From Schistocephalus solidus (lineage: Eukaryota; Platyhelminthes; Cestoda; Diphyllobothriidea; Diphyllobothriidae): 64,000 nt of DNA. Where the stretch lies: contig WEDG01011713.1 of assembly GCA_017591395.1 (NCBI GenBank), forward strand, positions 28,501 through 92,500, given 5' to 3'. Positions 36,601 to 48,954 of this stretch are shown here, piece by piece (within the stretch, counting starts at the first letter, position 1; each line of letters begins with the position of its first letter). Made by a program: the position numbers and the translations under genes. The notes under the pieces were generated by a model. It searched no databases and was not told the DNA's origin. It worked only from the letters and a program-made list of their open reading frames with translations.

Positions 36601-38980
36601 TTCATAATACGGCGTACGTTTCATACTGTCCAAATGGTTTTCTGTCTGGCTACTTCAGCCATCTGAGTGACAAGCTGATTCATATTTGAATACCACGGTC
36701 CAGGTGATTTTAACACAAAACTAACACGTGTTGAGGCCCTATAGCATTACCGAAAATTTGTGCATTTGTACTTTGCAAAGCGAAGTTTTCATTAAAATAC
36801 CAGCAGCATAATTGGATCCTTCAATACTCGCGTTATCGGACTGTTTTAATGATTATAATTTTAATTGTCATAATATAATGGATAACGGTTAACTTTGTCC
36901 CTAGGCTATCTGCGGTATCTCTTATCATGCACTCACTCAACGAACTTAGATAACAATTCTTAGTGGCAGCTATAACAATCAGCCGATATGTAACATGCCG
37001 ATATAAATTTGGGATAAACATATAATACTCAATTAAATGCTTCTGTATTAAGGAGGAATCAGTGTTTGGTTTAAATAATCATTTGATTGCAGTTGACAAA
37101 ATGCTTTAACTTGTCCCATGGTTTAATACTTCACGTGTTACATAAAAACTGGTTTAGGTTTTGTAAAGCGTCTGGCATATTTTGTGATATAGCCAATGCT
37201 CATAATATGCAGGACTTAATTCTTATCTTAATTCCTCCTTAAACAGTAGTTTTGATTACGCATTTTAATAGGTATATTTGAACAACTTAAGGTCATTTTA
37301 TATCGGCGTGTATTCTCTCGAACAGCCTGGTTAACGCAATGTGATATCTATGCGTAAGATTTGTTTTTCAACATGCATTATTTTAACAAGCATTAAATGG
37401 CAAACTTATATACAGGAGTCTAAATTCAATCAAATATATTTTCTTTATTATGCGATTTTAGCCTACATCTACGTGAAATGGTTTGAAAGTTATTTACCAA
37501 CAGCAATGTTGGCGCTTCAGCATGCCTCAAAACTCTGAGGGCTAAGCGCTAATTGACTATGCTCTCTGATGAGCGATTGGACAGATAACCTTCATTTAGG
37601 CAGCTAGGACATAGTGTGCCTATTAAGGGACACAACAAACGAATATTAGGACAAGCAAGCATCTTCAGTTTAAACATTTGGCGTTACTTTGCACCCTGCA
37701 GGTTTACTTCGATGGATAAGAGCATGAAACAATGCGAATCTTCTAAGGGATATAGTTACCTCTCACGGGATTGTTCTTAAAATATAACAGGCAGCTGTCT
37801 GTTTATCGGTCTAACAACCCACGTATATTTTTTGCATAATCACCTTTTAATTAACTTCTTTAAGAGAAAAATCAATCACATAGGTGCTCACTTAATATTC
37901 TGCAGATGCCGTAACAAAATATACATAACGGTTGTCATTATGCTGCCATTGACGCTTAGCGAACTGGTAACATACTTTTGCGGTGATAAGCTGGTAATTG
38001 ACCTGAAGACAGAAGTGATCGGTAAGAGGTCAGTAACTTTAATAGTTCCAACTTCACTGAACGTTCCATTCAGTTGAACGTGCGCTTACATATATTTGTT
38101 GATGTTGTCGCCTTGTGAAGCCGTAATAAATTAATTTATTGGGTAAACCATGACGATGACACTTAGTAAAGAATACACTATGTTGTTCATTTACGGTATT
38201 ATGTTTTGTATCCCCATTCGAATCAAACATTAACCATGATAATTCTGACTGAACTTTAGGGGAAATTTACAGATGATCATTGATGAATGTAGATTAGTCA
38301 TTTCTCGAACGTTGGAACCGGTACGAAATAAAGTTATCCTAATCGACCTAAACGCCACAGCTTCTATATTTCCTTCATGTACTTTGTTTCAGTACAGGGA
38401 TAAACATCTTAGATACATAATGATGTTCTTTTAAAAAAATACTTATTAAACGTGTAAAATTAAGATAACAGTACACAGGAATTATGTAATTGCTCAGGAT
38501 AGGGTTGGTGAGTAAGGCGATCAATTCCTCCTATCTAAGGTCACTGTTACATCACAAATGGTGTTCACTGAAGAGGAGCTGGAAAATCAGCATCATTACA
38601 AATCGACCGGCAGAGAATGATCGAGAACATGTTGCCCAGTTTGTAATACCTTCGCTGAAAATGGAATAATAAATTGGTAGGATAGTTGGTACATCATTCT
38701 TTGTTTTCACGCACTCTGACGATTTGTGCATAAAACAGAGTATTAATCTGAAGGAAAATAAGATGTGGTGGCAATTAATCTGATCGATGTATCAGCCGAA
38801 TTCAAAGACGCGTTGATATGGATAAGAGCACGTTACTTATTTTATGACAGATTTTAAATTTTGATTTCGGGATCATTCTTCTTCTTTGGTCGTCCGCATT
38901 AATGAGAAAAGAGAAGTAGCGTACAGACCTGTTTTATGTTTTTTTGATTATAGCATCCACTTTTCATCTCAAAGAGGTCA
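33625..38980. other. Long AT-rich stretch without recognised genes
   Basis: No recognised exon, element or RNA gene. 37520-37720 is slightly GC-richer but has no identifiable content. 37832-38077 is an unremarkable 81-codon frame. Confidence 0.5.
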
Positions 38981-38984
38981 TAAG

Positions 38985-39130
38985 ACCAAGTGTGTAAGAA
39001 AAACAAAAAAATTTCATTAACCCACTTGGAAAAACATGGTTGACTCTGTTTGAGTTGATCGCACACCAGCAAATGGAAGGCTTTAGTTCAACCAACGCTC
39101 TAGACAATTGAGCAACAATGCCCCCACCAG
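38985..39130 (-). repeat. tRNA-derived SINE, second family (minus copy)
   Basis: Minus strand: A box-like TTGCTCAATTGTCTAGAGCG (within 39120-39096), then CCTTCCATTTGCTGG and a decayed B box (39070-39055), followed by TCAAACAGAGTCAACC. The block order CCTTCC...CTGG...TCAAAC.GAG matches the plus copy at 39245. Confidence 0.55.
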
Positions 39131-39244
39131 GATTGATTTATTGCTCATGAAATGCTGTTCGGGCAGTCAGCGTACTTTATCCATACATTTAACAAGACTG
39201 GTTAGTTAACTTGGCCCAAGTGTGATTAAATGTAAGCCTTCTAG

Positions 39245-39530
39245 TGAAGGCGTCGTAACGCATGTGGCTTAAGTGAGGTTTGTACCTAAACCTTCCCCTG
39301 GCTGCCGCGGGTTCCAATCAAACTGAGAAGACGGAATATTTCACATCTGGGACAAGATTGTTGTCAAAACTACTATTTAAAATTCTAACTTTTTTTCAAA
39401 ACTCTCGTAGCTGGTTGAAACGTCTTAAGCTAATGCTTTCTCGTCTAGGTTACAATAACAATATATGGTTCTGTTGCTGTTTATGTTGAGTGTTTTTAAT
39501 GTGAATCCCTGTGATGCCGCCTCCCAGCCG
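39245..39530 (+). repeat. tRNA-derived SINE, second family (plus copy)
   Basis: A box-like TGTGGCTTAAGTGAGG at 39263-39278 and B box-like GGTTCCAATCA at 39310-39320, about 45 bases apart, followed by AACTGAGAAGACGG. Forms an inverted pair with the copy ending at 39130. The 3' boundary is uncertain. Confidence 0.55.
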
Positions 39531-39547
39531 CCCAGGAAGTTCCGCCT

Positions 39548-40018
39548 ATGCTAGTTTCTTGGCTCTTCTCTGTTATCTCATGCCTCTTTTTTTATTTGCC
39601 TATTTACCTCTGGTTGCTCAGTTCCACAAAGCGATGCACAACACTATTTAAAAATCAGCAAATTAGTAGCCGTTTTAAAGTGTCTTTAGTTGGAGCCAAT
39701 TATAAGCTCAATCATGACCGTCGGTGTCTAAATGATCATGCTCGACATAAAGCGTGCATTGCAACAGCAAGTAAAACCATCAAATCACAAAGGAGGACAT
39801 GGACATATTTTTACGCAAATAGACTCGAAGAGTTTGTTCTAAGTATACTACCCTTGTTTAAATGTTGCTGTTCTGAAATTCTGACGTTTTATTCGAACAT
39901 GTGGGGCTACGTAGCTGTAGTACGTTATAAAGATCTGCGCAGTGACGCCAAAGAGTGCATGCTGACACCTTTGCTTTTATGCTGGAACCAAATTACGTTG
40001 AGATTTGTAAAGCACTAG
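39548..40018 (+). CDS. Unrecognised 156-codon open frame (probably not a gene)
   Basis: The longest uninterrupted ATG-stop frame in the window. Residues 1-27 are hydrophobic and could act as a signal anchor. The rest is Cys- and Leu-rich with no domain that I know. No splice sites, promoter or polyadenylation context stand out, and it begins just downstream of a SINE. A chance frame is more likely than a protein; only transcript or conservation evidence would change that. Confidence 0.15.
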   Translation: MLVSWLFSVISCLFFYLPIYLWLLSSTKRCTTLFKNQQISSRFKVSLVGANYKLNHDRRCLNDHARHKACIATASKTIKSQRRTWTYFYANRLEEFVLSILPLFKCCCSEILTFYSNMWGYVAVVRYKDLRSDAKECMLTPLLLCWNQITLRFVKH

Positions 40019-40189
40019 CATACTGTACTTAACAAAATGTAAACGGAAAAAGGGTTGATAATATTTGACGGACGTTTTCCCTTTTTCTTACTTATATGCA
40101 ATCATAATGCATACGCTTGGAATCGGGCGTCAATCGACTAGGATGTCATTAAACTTAGTTTTTACCGATAATAAATTTGTTCTTCAACT

Positions 40190-40325
40190 TATGATTATTC
40201 ATAATAGTAGTTGAAAGCATAAACGTAGATGTAATATTAGTAGTATTAATAGGAAATATGTATAGTATTGACATAAGTATTAGTGGTATTATTGGTAGAG
40301 GTAGTATTATTATCATCCTACTCAT
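40190..40325. repeat. Imperfect (TAG/TAT)n low-complexity tract
   Basis: Alternating TAGTAT, TATTAG and ATTATT trinucleotide-like runs over ~135 bases. The 61-codon minus frame across it is a by-product. Confidence 0.7.
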
Positions 40326-40559
40326 CCTTGGCACCATCAAGAGGCCACTTTTTTCTTCCTTGGGAGGTCATTCAGAGGGTAGAGAGTGAAATGTGATAGA
40401 CAGGAAGCGCTGAGATTTTCATGGTGGCAGAGATAGATTGCTTAGTTGAATACGCGAAAATGTTCGAAAAAATAGAATATTCCATCTTCGATTTCTTGAA
40501 TGAAGAAACAATCAAATACAAAGCAGCTCAGGTCTCAATAAAGGACCACGCAACTAGTT

Positions 40560-40660
40560 CCTCAGCTAAGTAATAAGATATTTGAAGAAAGGCTTAAGCT
40601 TAATTTCTGATTCCCTCCCTTGATGGCGTGGGTTCAAATTCCAATGTGGTGGCCGTTTTT
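40560..40660 (+). repeat. Weak tRNA-like box pair
   Basis: B box-like GGTTCAAATTCC near 40631, preceded ~40 bases upstream by AAGGCTTAAGCTT, which resembles the A box of the 39245 SINE. Too decayed for a firm call. Confidence 0.3.
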
Positions 40661-42719
40661 CTTAAAATAAAATTAACCACAATCCCCTTGAAAGAAAACA
40701 TCATCCGCTTTTAAGAAAACGTAAGTCATAAGGAAATACATCGATTTCTTTGTTCATCTTATAAGGAACCATATAAATTTTGAAATTCTTGCCTAATAGG
40801 AAACAAATTTGTGAAGAAGGACTTTAAGAAAACTTTAAATATTCACCCACCATAAATAATTTCAATGCATTTGGTAAAGTACAAAAACAGCTTACGCATT
40901 AAATCTCATTTAGTTAAGTTTAAAATTTAGCTGAAGCCTCCGCCAATTCACGTCTCTTGCATCATCACTGCTTGTAACGGAGTTAGATGCGTGGTCTCCA
41001 TTGACGTTAAAAAATGTGAATGGGCTATCTCAAGTTATATTTTTCTTGAGGTTAGGTTATTTTGTTTTTCGAAACTCGTGTCGGCTGTTTCATATGCAGG
41101 CGCCAACCATGCACATTCAGTCCTACGGAATAAAGAATAAATATTGCCTTATATAAGCCCCCAAAGAAAGCGACTGCTGATGTCGTGTCCATGTCCGAAA
41201 CGGCAAGATTTCAAAGTAAAAGGCATTTTTAACGACTTTAAATTATCATCAAAAGTTTGATTTCATTTTAAGCATATCATCTGCTGGCATTTTAAGGTCT
41301 TTTATCTTTAGTGTAATTCGGTGAAAATCAAAGAAGCTCACTAGAACAGATTTACCGTTATTGCTCAGTTTTCGGATTTCTTGCTCGCCTCTGCATTGCA
41401 AAACCTTAAATACATTATTGGAGCTAGTTAAGCTACCACCTACAACAACCAAGTAATGAGCCTCAAAATTGAGCAGAATGTTTATGATTTTATGCATTTG
41501 AAGCCATCATATTGCTAATACTTCGGATTTTCCTCCAGACGTCACTGCTCTCTCCGCGGTTGCAATGAATGTTGATAACAACGGATGTCTTCGCTATATT
41601 CTAATTGGAATGGCGTACACTCTAAGTCAACGCAATTCGGATATATTTTGCTAAATAGTAATATCAGGAGTCATTTAACCCTTAATAATCCATGCAATGC
41701 TCATAATTCATAAGTAATTGTTTTTTAAATTATAAGGCCCTTTTGAACCACTGAAAAACTAAAATTAACTCTCAAGCTGTCATTAGAATTCCGCCAGACA
41801 CATTCCTTTTAGCATAATTTGAAGTTTATTGTGCTGTCATATGTTTGCCCACCGGATGCTGGCAAAAGATTTGCTAATATTATTGACTTCTAAACCCGAT
41901 TAGAGAACCAATGCTTTGCTTTCTTAATTTGCTTTATCCATGGAACAATTTTTTTTATCATCAACGTTTATTTTAGCTGTAATCCCTGGCCTGTCAAAAT
42001 AGCGAGAGAAATTAAATGCCGTCGAAATCTTTGATGCTTTGTATTATACAAGGATGTGGAGTAGCTTACAGAGAGGCAGTGTAGGCGCAGAACAAAAAAC
42101 TTGTGAGGTTAACATGATTCAACCATGACGGATGTTAAGGTAAAAGTCTACTTTGTCATACCATTGGAAAAAGATGCGGTAAATTATGTAAAATAACCAA
42201 TGAGATGTGCTTGTTTTTAATTTATTGAAATTTACACAATCCAATGTACTACATTTCCATCAACGCTGTCTTCCAAAATGTGTCAGGGAATCCCTACTTT
42301 TTTCTGCTTCAAAGTCTTCGATGCTTAAAAAGTTCTTCGTTAACAGATGGTATGGTTTTATAAACGCCTTTGGCATTTATTGCTTTTAAAGTGCCCATTT
42401 AGTAAAAAAACAGCTTAAGATGGCGAGATCTAAAACTGAACCACCAAGTAAGTATCGGCTATTTGTAAAAATATTTAGACCATTAGACTTGTTAAATTTC
42501 GTCATTATTCTACAATATGACACTGATAAAAACGACTTAGACTTTAGTTTAACCTACTTGGTCAAAAATAGCCGACTTCTCCTCAAAAATGCATATAGTG
42601 ATCCTGTAACAGAAATAAGAACTATACACATATATATCAATTCCATTAGGTGTGTTAAATGATATCTTACATTTTTACTGAAAATAAAAATTCGGCGGTT
42701 TTGAAAACCCAATTTTTGA
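40661..42719. other. No recognisable feature
   Basis: AT-rich DNA with short frames only (82 codons minus at 41249-41497, 80 codons plus at 42420-42662), none with a known motif. Confidence 0.45.
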
Positions 42720-43257
42720 TAGAACCAAAGAGATTAAGTCCAGGAAGCAGTTCAGTAGGAAATGGTGCGATTGTTGGAACGAGACATTTATAGGTCCCTT
42801 TATTATCATTCTCTCTCCAACCTGCCATCAGAAACAGTCACAGATATGGGTAATTTATGAACAAGGTGCGCAATATTTATAGGAAATAGTGGCTGCGCAA
42901 TCACTTGTGTATTATAATTTTCAGCCCTTACCATAACTGATCAGTATTAAATGATGCAAGGATGACTTGGCCATCCTAGTCAAAAATGGTCGCGACCGAT
43001 TCCTCTGCTCGACCAAAGCCTAAAAAATAATATGAATATGGGTTAAAAGTGCGTTTTGTGGTGGATTAGGGGCCTGAGATTTATGACCTGATCAGATCGC
43101 GGATCACGCGGTTATCACCTATTGCGAGCACATATGTCTCACTGAAACTTGAAACTATGGCCCACTCTTGTTCATTGAGCAGCAGGCTGAGATCTAATGT
43201 TTTTAATTCTCGTACTTGTTGCGAATTCGGCTATTTAAGGTCAGAGTAATCTCACAA

Positions 43258-43443
43258 TTAATCTGAATTAGATGCTTTAGCCAAAAATGAACCAGCTATT
43301 GTAAACGATGACGACGTTTCCTGACGTGGCAGTGGGAATAACCGGCTCATGACCTGGCGCTCGATGGTAGTCGCTGGTCTGTGTGTAACTACAAATCCGA
43401 GTGGATTGAGAAGGCATCTGACGGCTTTCGCGACATTCTTCAC
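43258..43443 (-). pseudogene. PLE-6 RT/endonuclease linker
   Basis: Residues 1-41 (VAKAVRCLLNPLGFVVTHRPATTIERQV, PLPRQETSS) match the conserved VSE-V-R-L-PLGI-V-HRP-ATI-RQ-M linker before the GIY-YIG domain. The frame then drifts into unrelated residues where GVVYRI should begin. Confidence 0.8.
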
Positions 43444-43891
43444 GTGCCGAAGAGATCAGCTGAATTTAAAAGCAGTTATATTTTGTTGCTCTTTTCATTT
43501 TCATATGCACCGATTTACTAAATTAGTGGAAGGCATTCGCTCGCAGTACTCCTAAAAATATGTTTTACTTCAGCTACCCTGAATTTCGTTTAACTGGAAT
43601 GCATCTTAGCCTGCCTGAATAGCACTATTTTGCTATTGATTGGGTCATTGCTGCAAAAAGTCAGTTATTGTCAATTTCCTGAACACTTTGGCATTTAAGC
43701 AACCACCACGTTTGCAGAAGACAGGCATATCCAGAAAACCCAGTGTTATTGTTTTCACCTTCATCCATCGTATATTAAATGTTCCCTACGACGGCGCTGT
43801 GGTGTTCTTTGACAACGAAGTTATCATTCACAAAAATGAGCCGAAAATGTCCTGTCGGAAAACAAGCGACTCCAGAAATTACCGCACCACC

Positions 43892-44155
43892 TCAGTTATG
43901 AGTCATGAAATCGGGGCATCCATTGGCGCGCACTCTATCTGCTCGTAGAGTGTTCCATAGCATTGTACCAGTTTTTAAGCAGTGACAGTGTTTGGGCGTG
44001 CCGGAGGCGATTTTCCGTTTTATTCTTTCATCACGTAGGAGTAATTTGTTAGTCTTGACTACCATCTCCAATGGCGTAGCAGTAAAAATTGACGTGACAT
44101 AAGAAGATGCAATGCAATCCTTCGGTAGGAGCCGTATTACTGTACGTTTCTCCAA
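43892..44155 (-). pseudogene. PLE-6 reverse transcriptase palm fragment
   Basis: An 87-codon open segment containing SIFTATPLEMVVKTNKLLLRDE, matching the SLFTSIPQDLAIET series of one PLE lineage. The conserved GxPxGSPLG-type motif that should follow is not recognisable; the segment after LKTGTMLWNTL has diverged. Confidence 0.75.
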
Positions 44156-45189
44156 GAATTATATTAAGAAGCCGAATTTGATGTCCAAATCAAAAGTCAG
44201 AAATTTGAGAAGGGAATCGAAACTTTGCCATTCCGTATTTTTCAATGATACGATTGGCCGAAGAGAAACGCCCTCTTTGTGCACTTTTGGGAATGCATAG
44301 ATTCTGGCCACCTATTTTCTTGCGCTTTCGCCTATGCACCCGATTATTTCATTGCCAACAACGTCAGCATTTATGAGCGTTTTTTATGAGGGAGAATTTG
44401 CGTGCGACATAATACTGACGATTATCCTACTGCTTTCGACATTCTGAGCAAAGTTGGTTATGTGCAATATAAGGCATTTTTTCCACATGCCCGATAAAGA
44501 TGTGACAGTCGGCCCTGACTTTCATTAAATGCATCACGCTTAACTTTGGAAAACACGTTTCGTGACCTACGAGCCACTAAGAGGAATGGCACTCATCTTT
44601 GGATATTGTTCTTTGATTCATCTGTTGCTTCTGTCTGGCTGATTTTTGTCTAGGCTGCTAGAACCATGTCGGAAATTCTGATATCAGCTGCGTTAAATTA
44701 GGTCTACTGTCCTATCCTATGTAATTTTTCTCACTTCAACTAGTTTGGCGACAATGTGAACACCAGTTTTTCGACTTAAGATGCCACTGGACCAGGCAGT
44801 TTACAAAACTTGTTCTCTAGACCTGTTTTTCTTGTCTCTCTCAGTTCGTGATTTCCTTTGGTAACCCGCTGCTTAAGCAGCTTTGTACCGCTTTTACCCA
44901 TGACATTGTAGCTTCTTTTCTTATTTTGATCGTCACTACAGCAATTACGTCCCACAACGGTTATCGAGAGAGCTGCTAGTTGAAGTGATTGCAGGTCAAC
45001 TACGTCCTATAAATACTGCACCGATTGAGCCTCTAATACCCTAGAATTTGATTTTTTATGATGATAGGTTTCACTTAAAATCTGAATCTTCAGACCCATA
45101 AACTTTTTCTGCCAACAATTGCAGCTTCTACTTAACATAAGATTGACTTTATTATCTTAGAACTACTGTGCGATTTAAAAAAAATATTG

Positions 45190-45852
45190 ATATCTGTTGT
45201 GAAAATCAGGCAATATGTTGTTTTCTAATTTGGAATTCCAGTGGTTCAGAAGAATAAGAGGCAATCCCTGGATATTGGGGTTTATCAGCCTGACGCTTCG
45301 GATTCTCTCTCAGACCTATCATCAAATATCGTTTCAGAAAGGGTGAAAAATCACAATGTGAACAGTATTTAAAGTACGAAGTGGCCACGCGATCGCATGC
45401 GTACTACAATTAGCAACTATTGCGATCACCGCTAGGGATCATTATTGAGGCGGTAATAGCGTCCGAGTCGGTAATTGCCATGATTGCATCATCCATGATG
45501 GTTGTGGGCTTGATAATGCCCCGGCACCAATGTCCTCCCCACGTGAACCATTCCCTTAACAGCCGATGCCTTAACACGAAATATGAGAACGGGAGTTCTT
45601 TCGCTTGTTGATAGATTGCTGACTGGACAACCATGACTCAAACCGCGCACCGATCACGCGGTAATCACCTCTTGCGAGGAATCTGGCCTCCTCAAAGTTA
45701 AAAATATGGCTGGGTCCCGACTAGTAGGTTTCAACCTGAGAGCCAGCGTCTTTCCATCTCATCGAAGCCGCGGGCCTGACCACTCGCCTCTGGAGTAATC
45801 GACTGGTTTCTCCGATGAAGTTGATTTGTCTACAAATGTACCAGATCCAAAC
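45190..45852 (-). mobile_element. PLE-7: Penelope-like element 3' half, minus arm of an inverted pair
   Basis: From 45852 downward the minus strand reads RVWIWYICRQINFIGETSRLLQRR, then RWKDAGSQVET, HIFNFEEARFLARGDYRV, QSINKRK, then (shifted) ELPFSYFVLRHRL: a complete though mutated GIY-YIG domain order. The conserved VYRIWC and YVGET motifs appear as VWIWYI and FIGET. The 3' tail follows to ~45190 (GTGGCCACTT, GAGAGAATCCGAAGCG). It starts exactly at the junction with PLE-8 and lies 5' to PLE-6 in the same orientation. Confidence 0.85.
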
Positions 45853-46440
45853 ACGTGACTGCGGTGAGGAGGATAAACGCTGGCTCTCCGGCTGCACCTC
45901 GCTTGATAGGACCCGGAAATATTTCAAAGTTAAATGAGACCAAAATCTTTGCAAGAGGTGAAAACCGCATGCGTCGCCAGGTGCTTGATTCATGGTGCAT
46001 AGGTTCGCAATCTATCAACAAGCGCAAAAAACTTCCATTTTCGTATTCCTTGTTGACGCATCGGCTGAGCAGGGAAAAGGGTAACGTGAGGAGGACGTGG
46101 TTGACCGACACTTACAATGAAAGTGAGCTAAATAGCTGGGTCATGAGTCACACCTGCATCCAATGTGGATGATAAAATCACGGTGATTTACGACCTGGAC
46201 GCGAAGGACCAAGCCTTAATCGAATAAATTACGAAACACAGTGGAGATCGCGATTGCTGTTAATTATAGTACGTATACGATCACGTGGCCGCTAAGTACT
46301 ATAAATATTGTTTATCGAAGTGCATTTATCTTTCGTTCTGCTCCTGTTCGGGATAATGCGTTCAAGAGAGAATCCGAAACGTCAGCCAAATAAGCACCAT
46401 CGTCATTGATCCCCCGCTTTCTTCTGAAATGCCTTCTGGA
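45853..46440 (+). mobile_element. PLE-8: Penelope-like element 3' half, plus arm of the inverted pair
   Basis: An open plus-strand frame (45855-46172) reads TAVRRINAGSPAAPR, GPGNISKLNETKIFARGEN, QVLDSWCIGSQSINKRK, PFSYSLLTHRLSRE: the second half of the same GIY-YIG domain type as PLE-7. The 3' tail (46260-46440) matches the PLE-7 tail in inverse orientation (CACGTGGCCGCTAAGTACT, GAGAGAATCCGAAACGTCAG). It begins at the junction, mid-domain. Confidence 0.85.
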
Positions 46441-46960
46441 ACTCACCTGTTCAATTCTCTCAGCATTCCAGTTACTCCTAGTGTGCGTATTTGAAATATT
46501 TATTGTAAAAAATCAACTTATTTGTACAGTTAAAGTAATTCTCCTAACAGATATGAAATATTGTTAAAAGAGCATTTCAAAAACACGTGATCTTTTCAGT
46601 AATAGGTTTCACTTTGCGATGCATGTACTTAGTGGGTAACAGCTGAGTCATGCGTAGCGCTGATGTTCCTGCTGATACGCCACATTACTACGTTTGATTG
46701 ATGTCCCTAAATGTTTCCTGGTAATCCTTTTTATGTCCATAAAAATTCTCTCGAATTATTGTCATCTAAACTAAACGGATTTGAAGGTATATGATAAATA
46801 CATATGCGTGTAAATATAGGCTTAGTTACTTAACTCATGTGTCCAGAGGGAATAAAAAGGTAAAACAGTCTCTGGGCACCATTCAGAGGCTACTTTGCAT
46901 CGCTAACTGATGCATCCGAATGGTAGCTTGCTCCTGTGGACACGCCAGGTATAATTCATT
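46441..46960. other. Spacer between PLE remnants
   Basis: AT-rich, no recognised motif. Confidence 0.4.
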
Positions 46961-46964
46961 GCGG

Positions 46965-47310
46965 TAACTGCATATAATGTTTGGCAAACGTCTGCAAAAT
47001 GAACGGCAAAGGAATCAGAACGCGCCTGCACGAACATGCTCTAGCCTTAAAATGAACGAAGATACGATCGAACTTCTCATGTAGAGACTAGAAAAACTTA
47101 ATCAATTCGTCTTTTACGTTGCCTAACTTCTCGGCCGACCTTGAAAAAAAACTGGTGAGATAACCAGTCAAAGCGTAGAAATCAGACGCCAAGTCAATCA
47201 ACCGCAGCATCGACCTACAAGCACCATACCTGGCCGTGCTTTACCACTTGTGCATAAGGGAAGAGAGCTTGGTAGCCTACTCAGGACTGGGCATCAAGGA
47301 GTTGTTGAAA
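46965..47310 (+). mobile_element. PLE-9: Penelope-like endonuclease tail
   Basis: Plus strand reads GIRTRLHEHALAL (GIY-YIG helix region, 47010-47055). It then reads, with shifts, QFVFYVA-LLGRP (47103-47145) and DAKSINRSIDLQAPYLAVL (47190-47245), the C-terminal SINRxIDLxPxY motif. The tail type resembles PLE-2 more than PLE-7 or PLE-8. Degenerate and truncated on both sides. Confidence 0.7.
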
Positions 47311-48950
47311 CATTTAATTTTCCGGTATGATTTGAGGCTTCAGATGAATTAGACTGCTCCCACACAGCTTGGCATACTTTAATTAAACATTTAGGCTTAT
47401 GTATGGCAGAAGGTAATTTGAATTTTGAAGGTTCATGCTAGAGGTTAATTATCGATAACTACCACAGGACATAGTTGATAATTTGCGCGTGGCTTCCGAA
47501 CCGAAAGACGTTATATCAACCTTAACGAGTTTAAAAATATACATTTGTAATTTAAAATTTGACTGTCCACTTCACATCAATCAGATACAATCAAAGTAAT
47601 AAGTGACGCTGCTCTCAATTTGGCTAACATGCGGTTTGTAACTTTTAAATCTATAATAAAAACGCTTCAAATAAAGGCATAACGTTAATTTGCATGCTCA
47701 TTTCGATGTGTCCGTTATTGATTTAAATATATTGCAACAAACCACGAAATTGCCAACATTGATACCTTTTTGAAGGGTGGTTTCCACTCACATGAAAATA
47801 GGCCCAAAATGGACAAAAAACTTGCGCATTTGTAATATAGTAAAATTTTATTGCATGGCTTCGATATATAAGAATGGAATTTATTGGTTATCAGAAAAAT
47901 ATGAAATGACGGTGGGGCAATCACCATCAATTTTATGAAATGCGCTTGCCTGTTCTGTCTTGAATTTCACTGCAGCGTCCTCATAATCAGTTGCCTAGCA
48001 TTCGAAAATATAAAAGTACAATCTATACCCAAAAAGAGAAGTGAATCCGTTATGGCCCATTCTTCCTCATTTGCCACCGTCAGCCGGCATTTTTTCAGTC
48101 TAAGAAGTCATGTGTACATAAGGTTTCAAGCCGTTTCATTATGGTTATGAAACCTAGGTTAATATTCAGCTCTACCAACTGAATTATGACTTAGAACAGC
48201 AGATACTAATACACTTGAGATTGTTCCAGGCTGGTTAATGGCATTTTCTAACGCAAAAACGTATGTCACTATTGGCTTGATTTTTCATCGGACGTTTGCC
48301 TCAAAAATGGTTTAAATAAAATGCAGAACGACTGTGTCTCTTCGGTAGCTACAAAAGCATCGCTTTATGATATAAGTGCCTACGTTTTCATCGTGAAACA
48401 AAATTTTAAAAATGTAGAAGACGTAAAAATGCATCGGATTATACAATGAAACGCTCTCTTTAAACAAAAAACTCATCAAAGAAACTTTTGCATCTATCAA
48501 GAACATAGTTCTAAAAGTTGCCTATAGCTTAGTCGAATATTTTTGAAATTTTGCTTTTTGAACCTTCAAATATGATACAAGTGGTAATTTGCGTAAAAGA
48601 CGCTCACTTCCTTGAGATTTATGCAGATACCTCAAGATTATTTCACTTGTAGTCTTCATAGGCTTGATCTATAGAAATTGACGCTTCGAGAGCACTTTGC
48701 ACCTCAAGGGTGTTCACCGTTCTCAAGAATCCTCAACTAGTCTTACGGTTGCCAGCTTTCCTATTACGCCAAAATGGTGCATTTATGATTGTACTTAACA
48801 TATTTTTTTTCTATTTTACACCAAAAATCTAACTATCGAACTGTAACATTTGTATTTCCACTATTATTTTAGCCATCCTTTACGTGGAATCAAAAAATAC
48901 GTGTTAAGCTTAGTCAAACGCATTTCAAGCAGCACACTATAGGGAATATC
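47311..48950. other. No recognisable feature
   Basis: AT-rich DNA with short frames only. Confidence 0.45.
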
Positions 48951-48954
48951 ACAA

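Larger units (their letters stand above)
42720..44990 (-). mobile_element. PLE-6: nearly full-length degenerate Penelope-like element
   Basis: Minus strand, 5' to 3'. 44930-44560: weak N-terminal remnants. 44310-44180: ARIYAFPKVHKEG and SLRPIVSLKNTEW (RT fingers). 44100-43990: VTSIFTATPLEMVVKTNKLLL (palm motif A region). 43835-43815: FVNDNFVV where the family has YVDDTFVV. 43740-43660: GFLDMPVFCKRGG and AKVFRKLTITDFL (thumb). 43443-43258: VAKAVRCLLNPLGFVVTHRPATTIERQVM and PLPRQET (linker). 43170-43080: LAIGDNRVIRD and SGP (endonuclease tail). 42900-42720: 3' untranslated tail matching PLE-7 and PLE-8. At ~2.3 kb it is close to the usual element length but carries many stops and shifts. Confidence 0.82.

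Noticed and set aside
37555..37590. CTGATGAGCGATTGGAC as a hammerhead core
   Set aside because: No GAAA or stem III follows, and no stem I complement is present.
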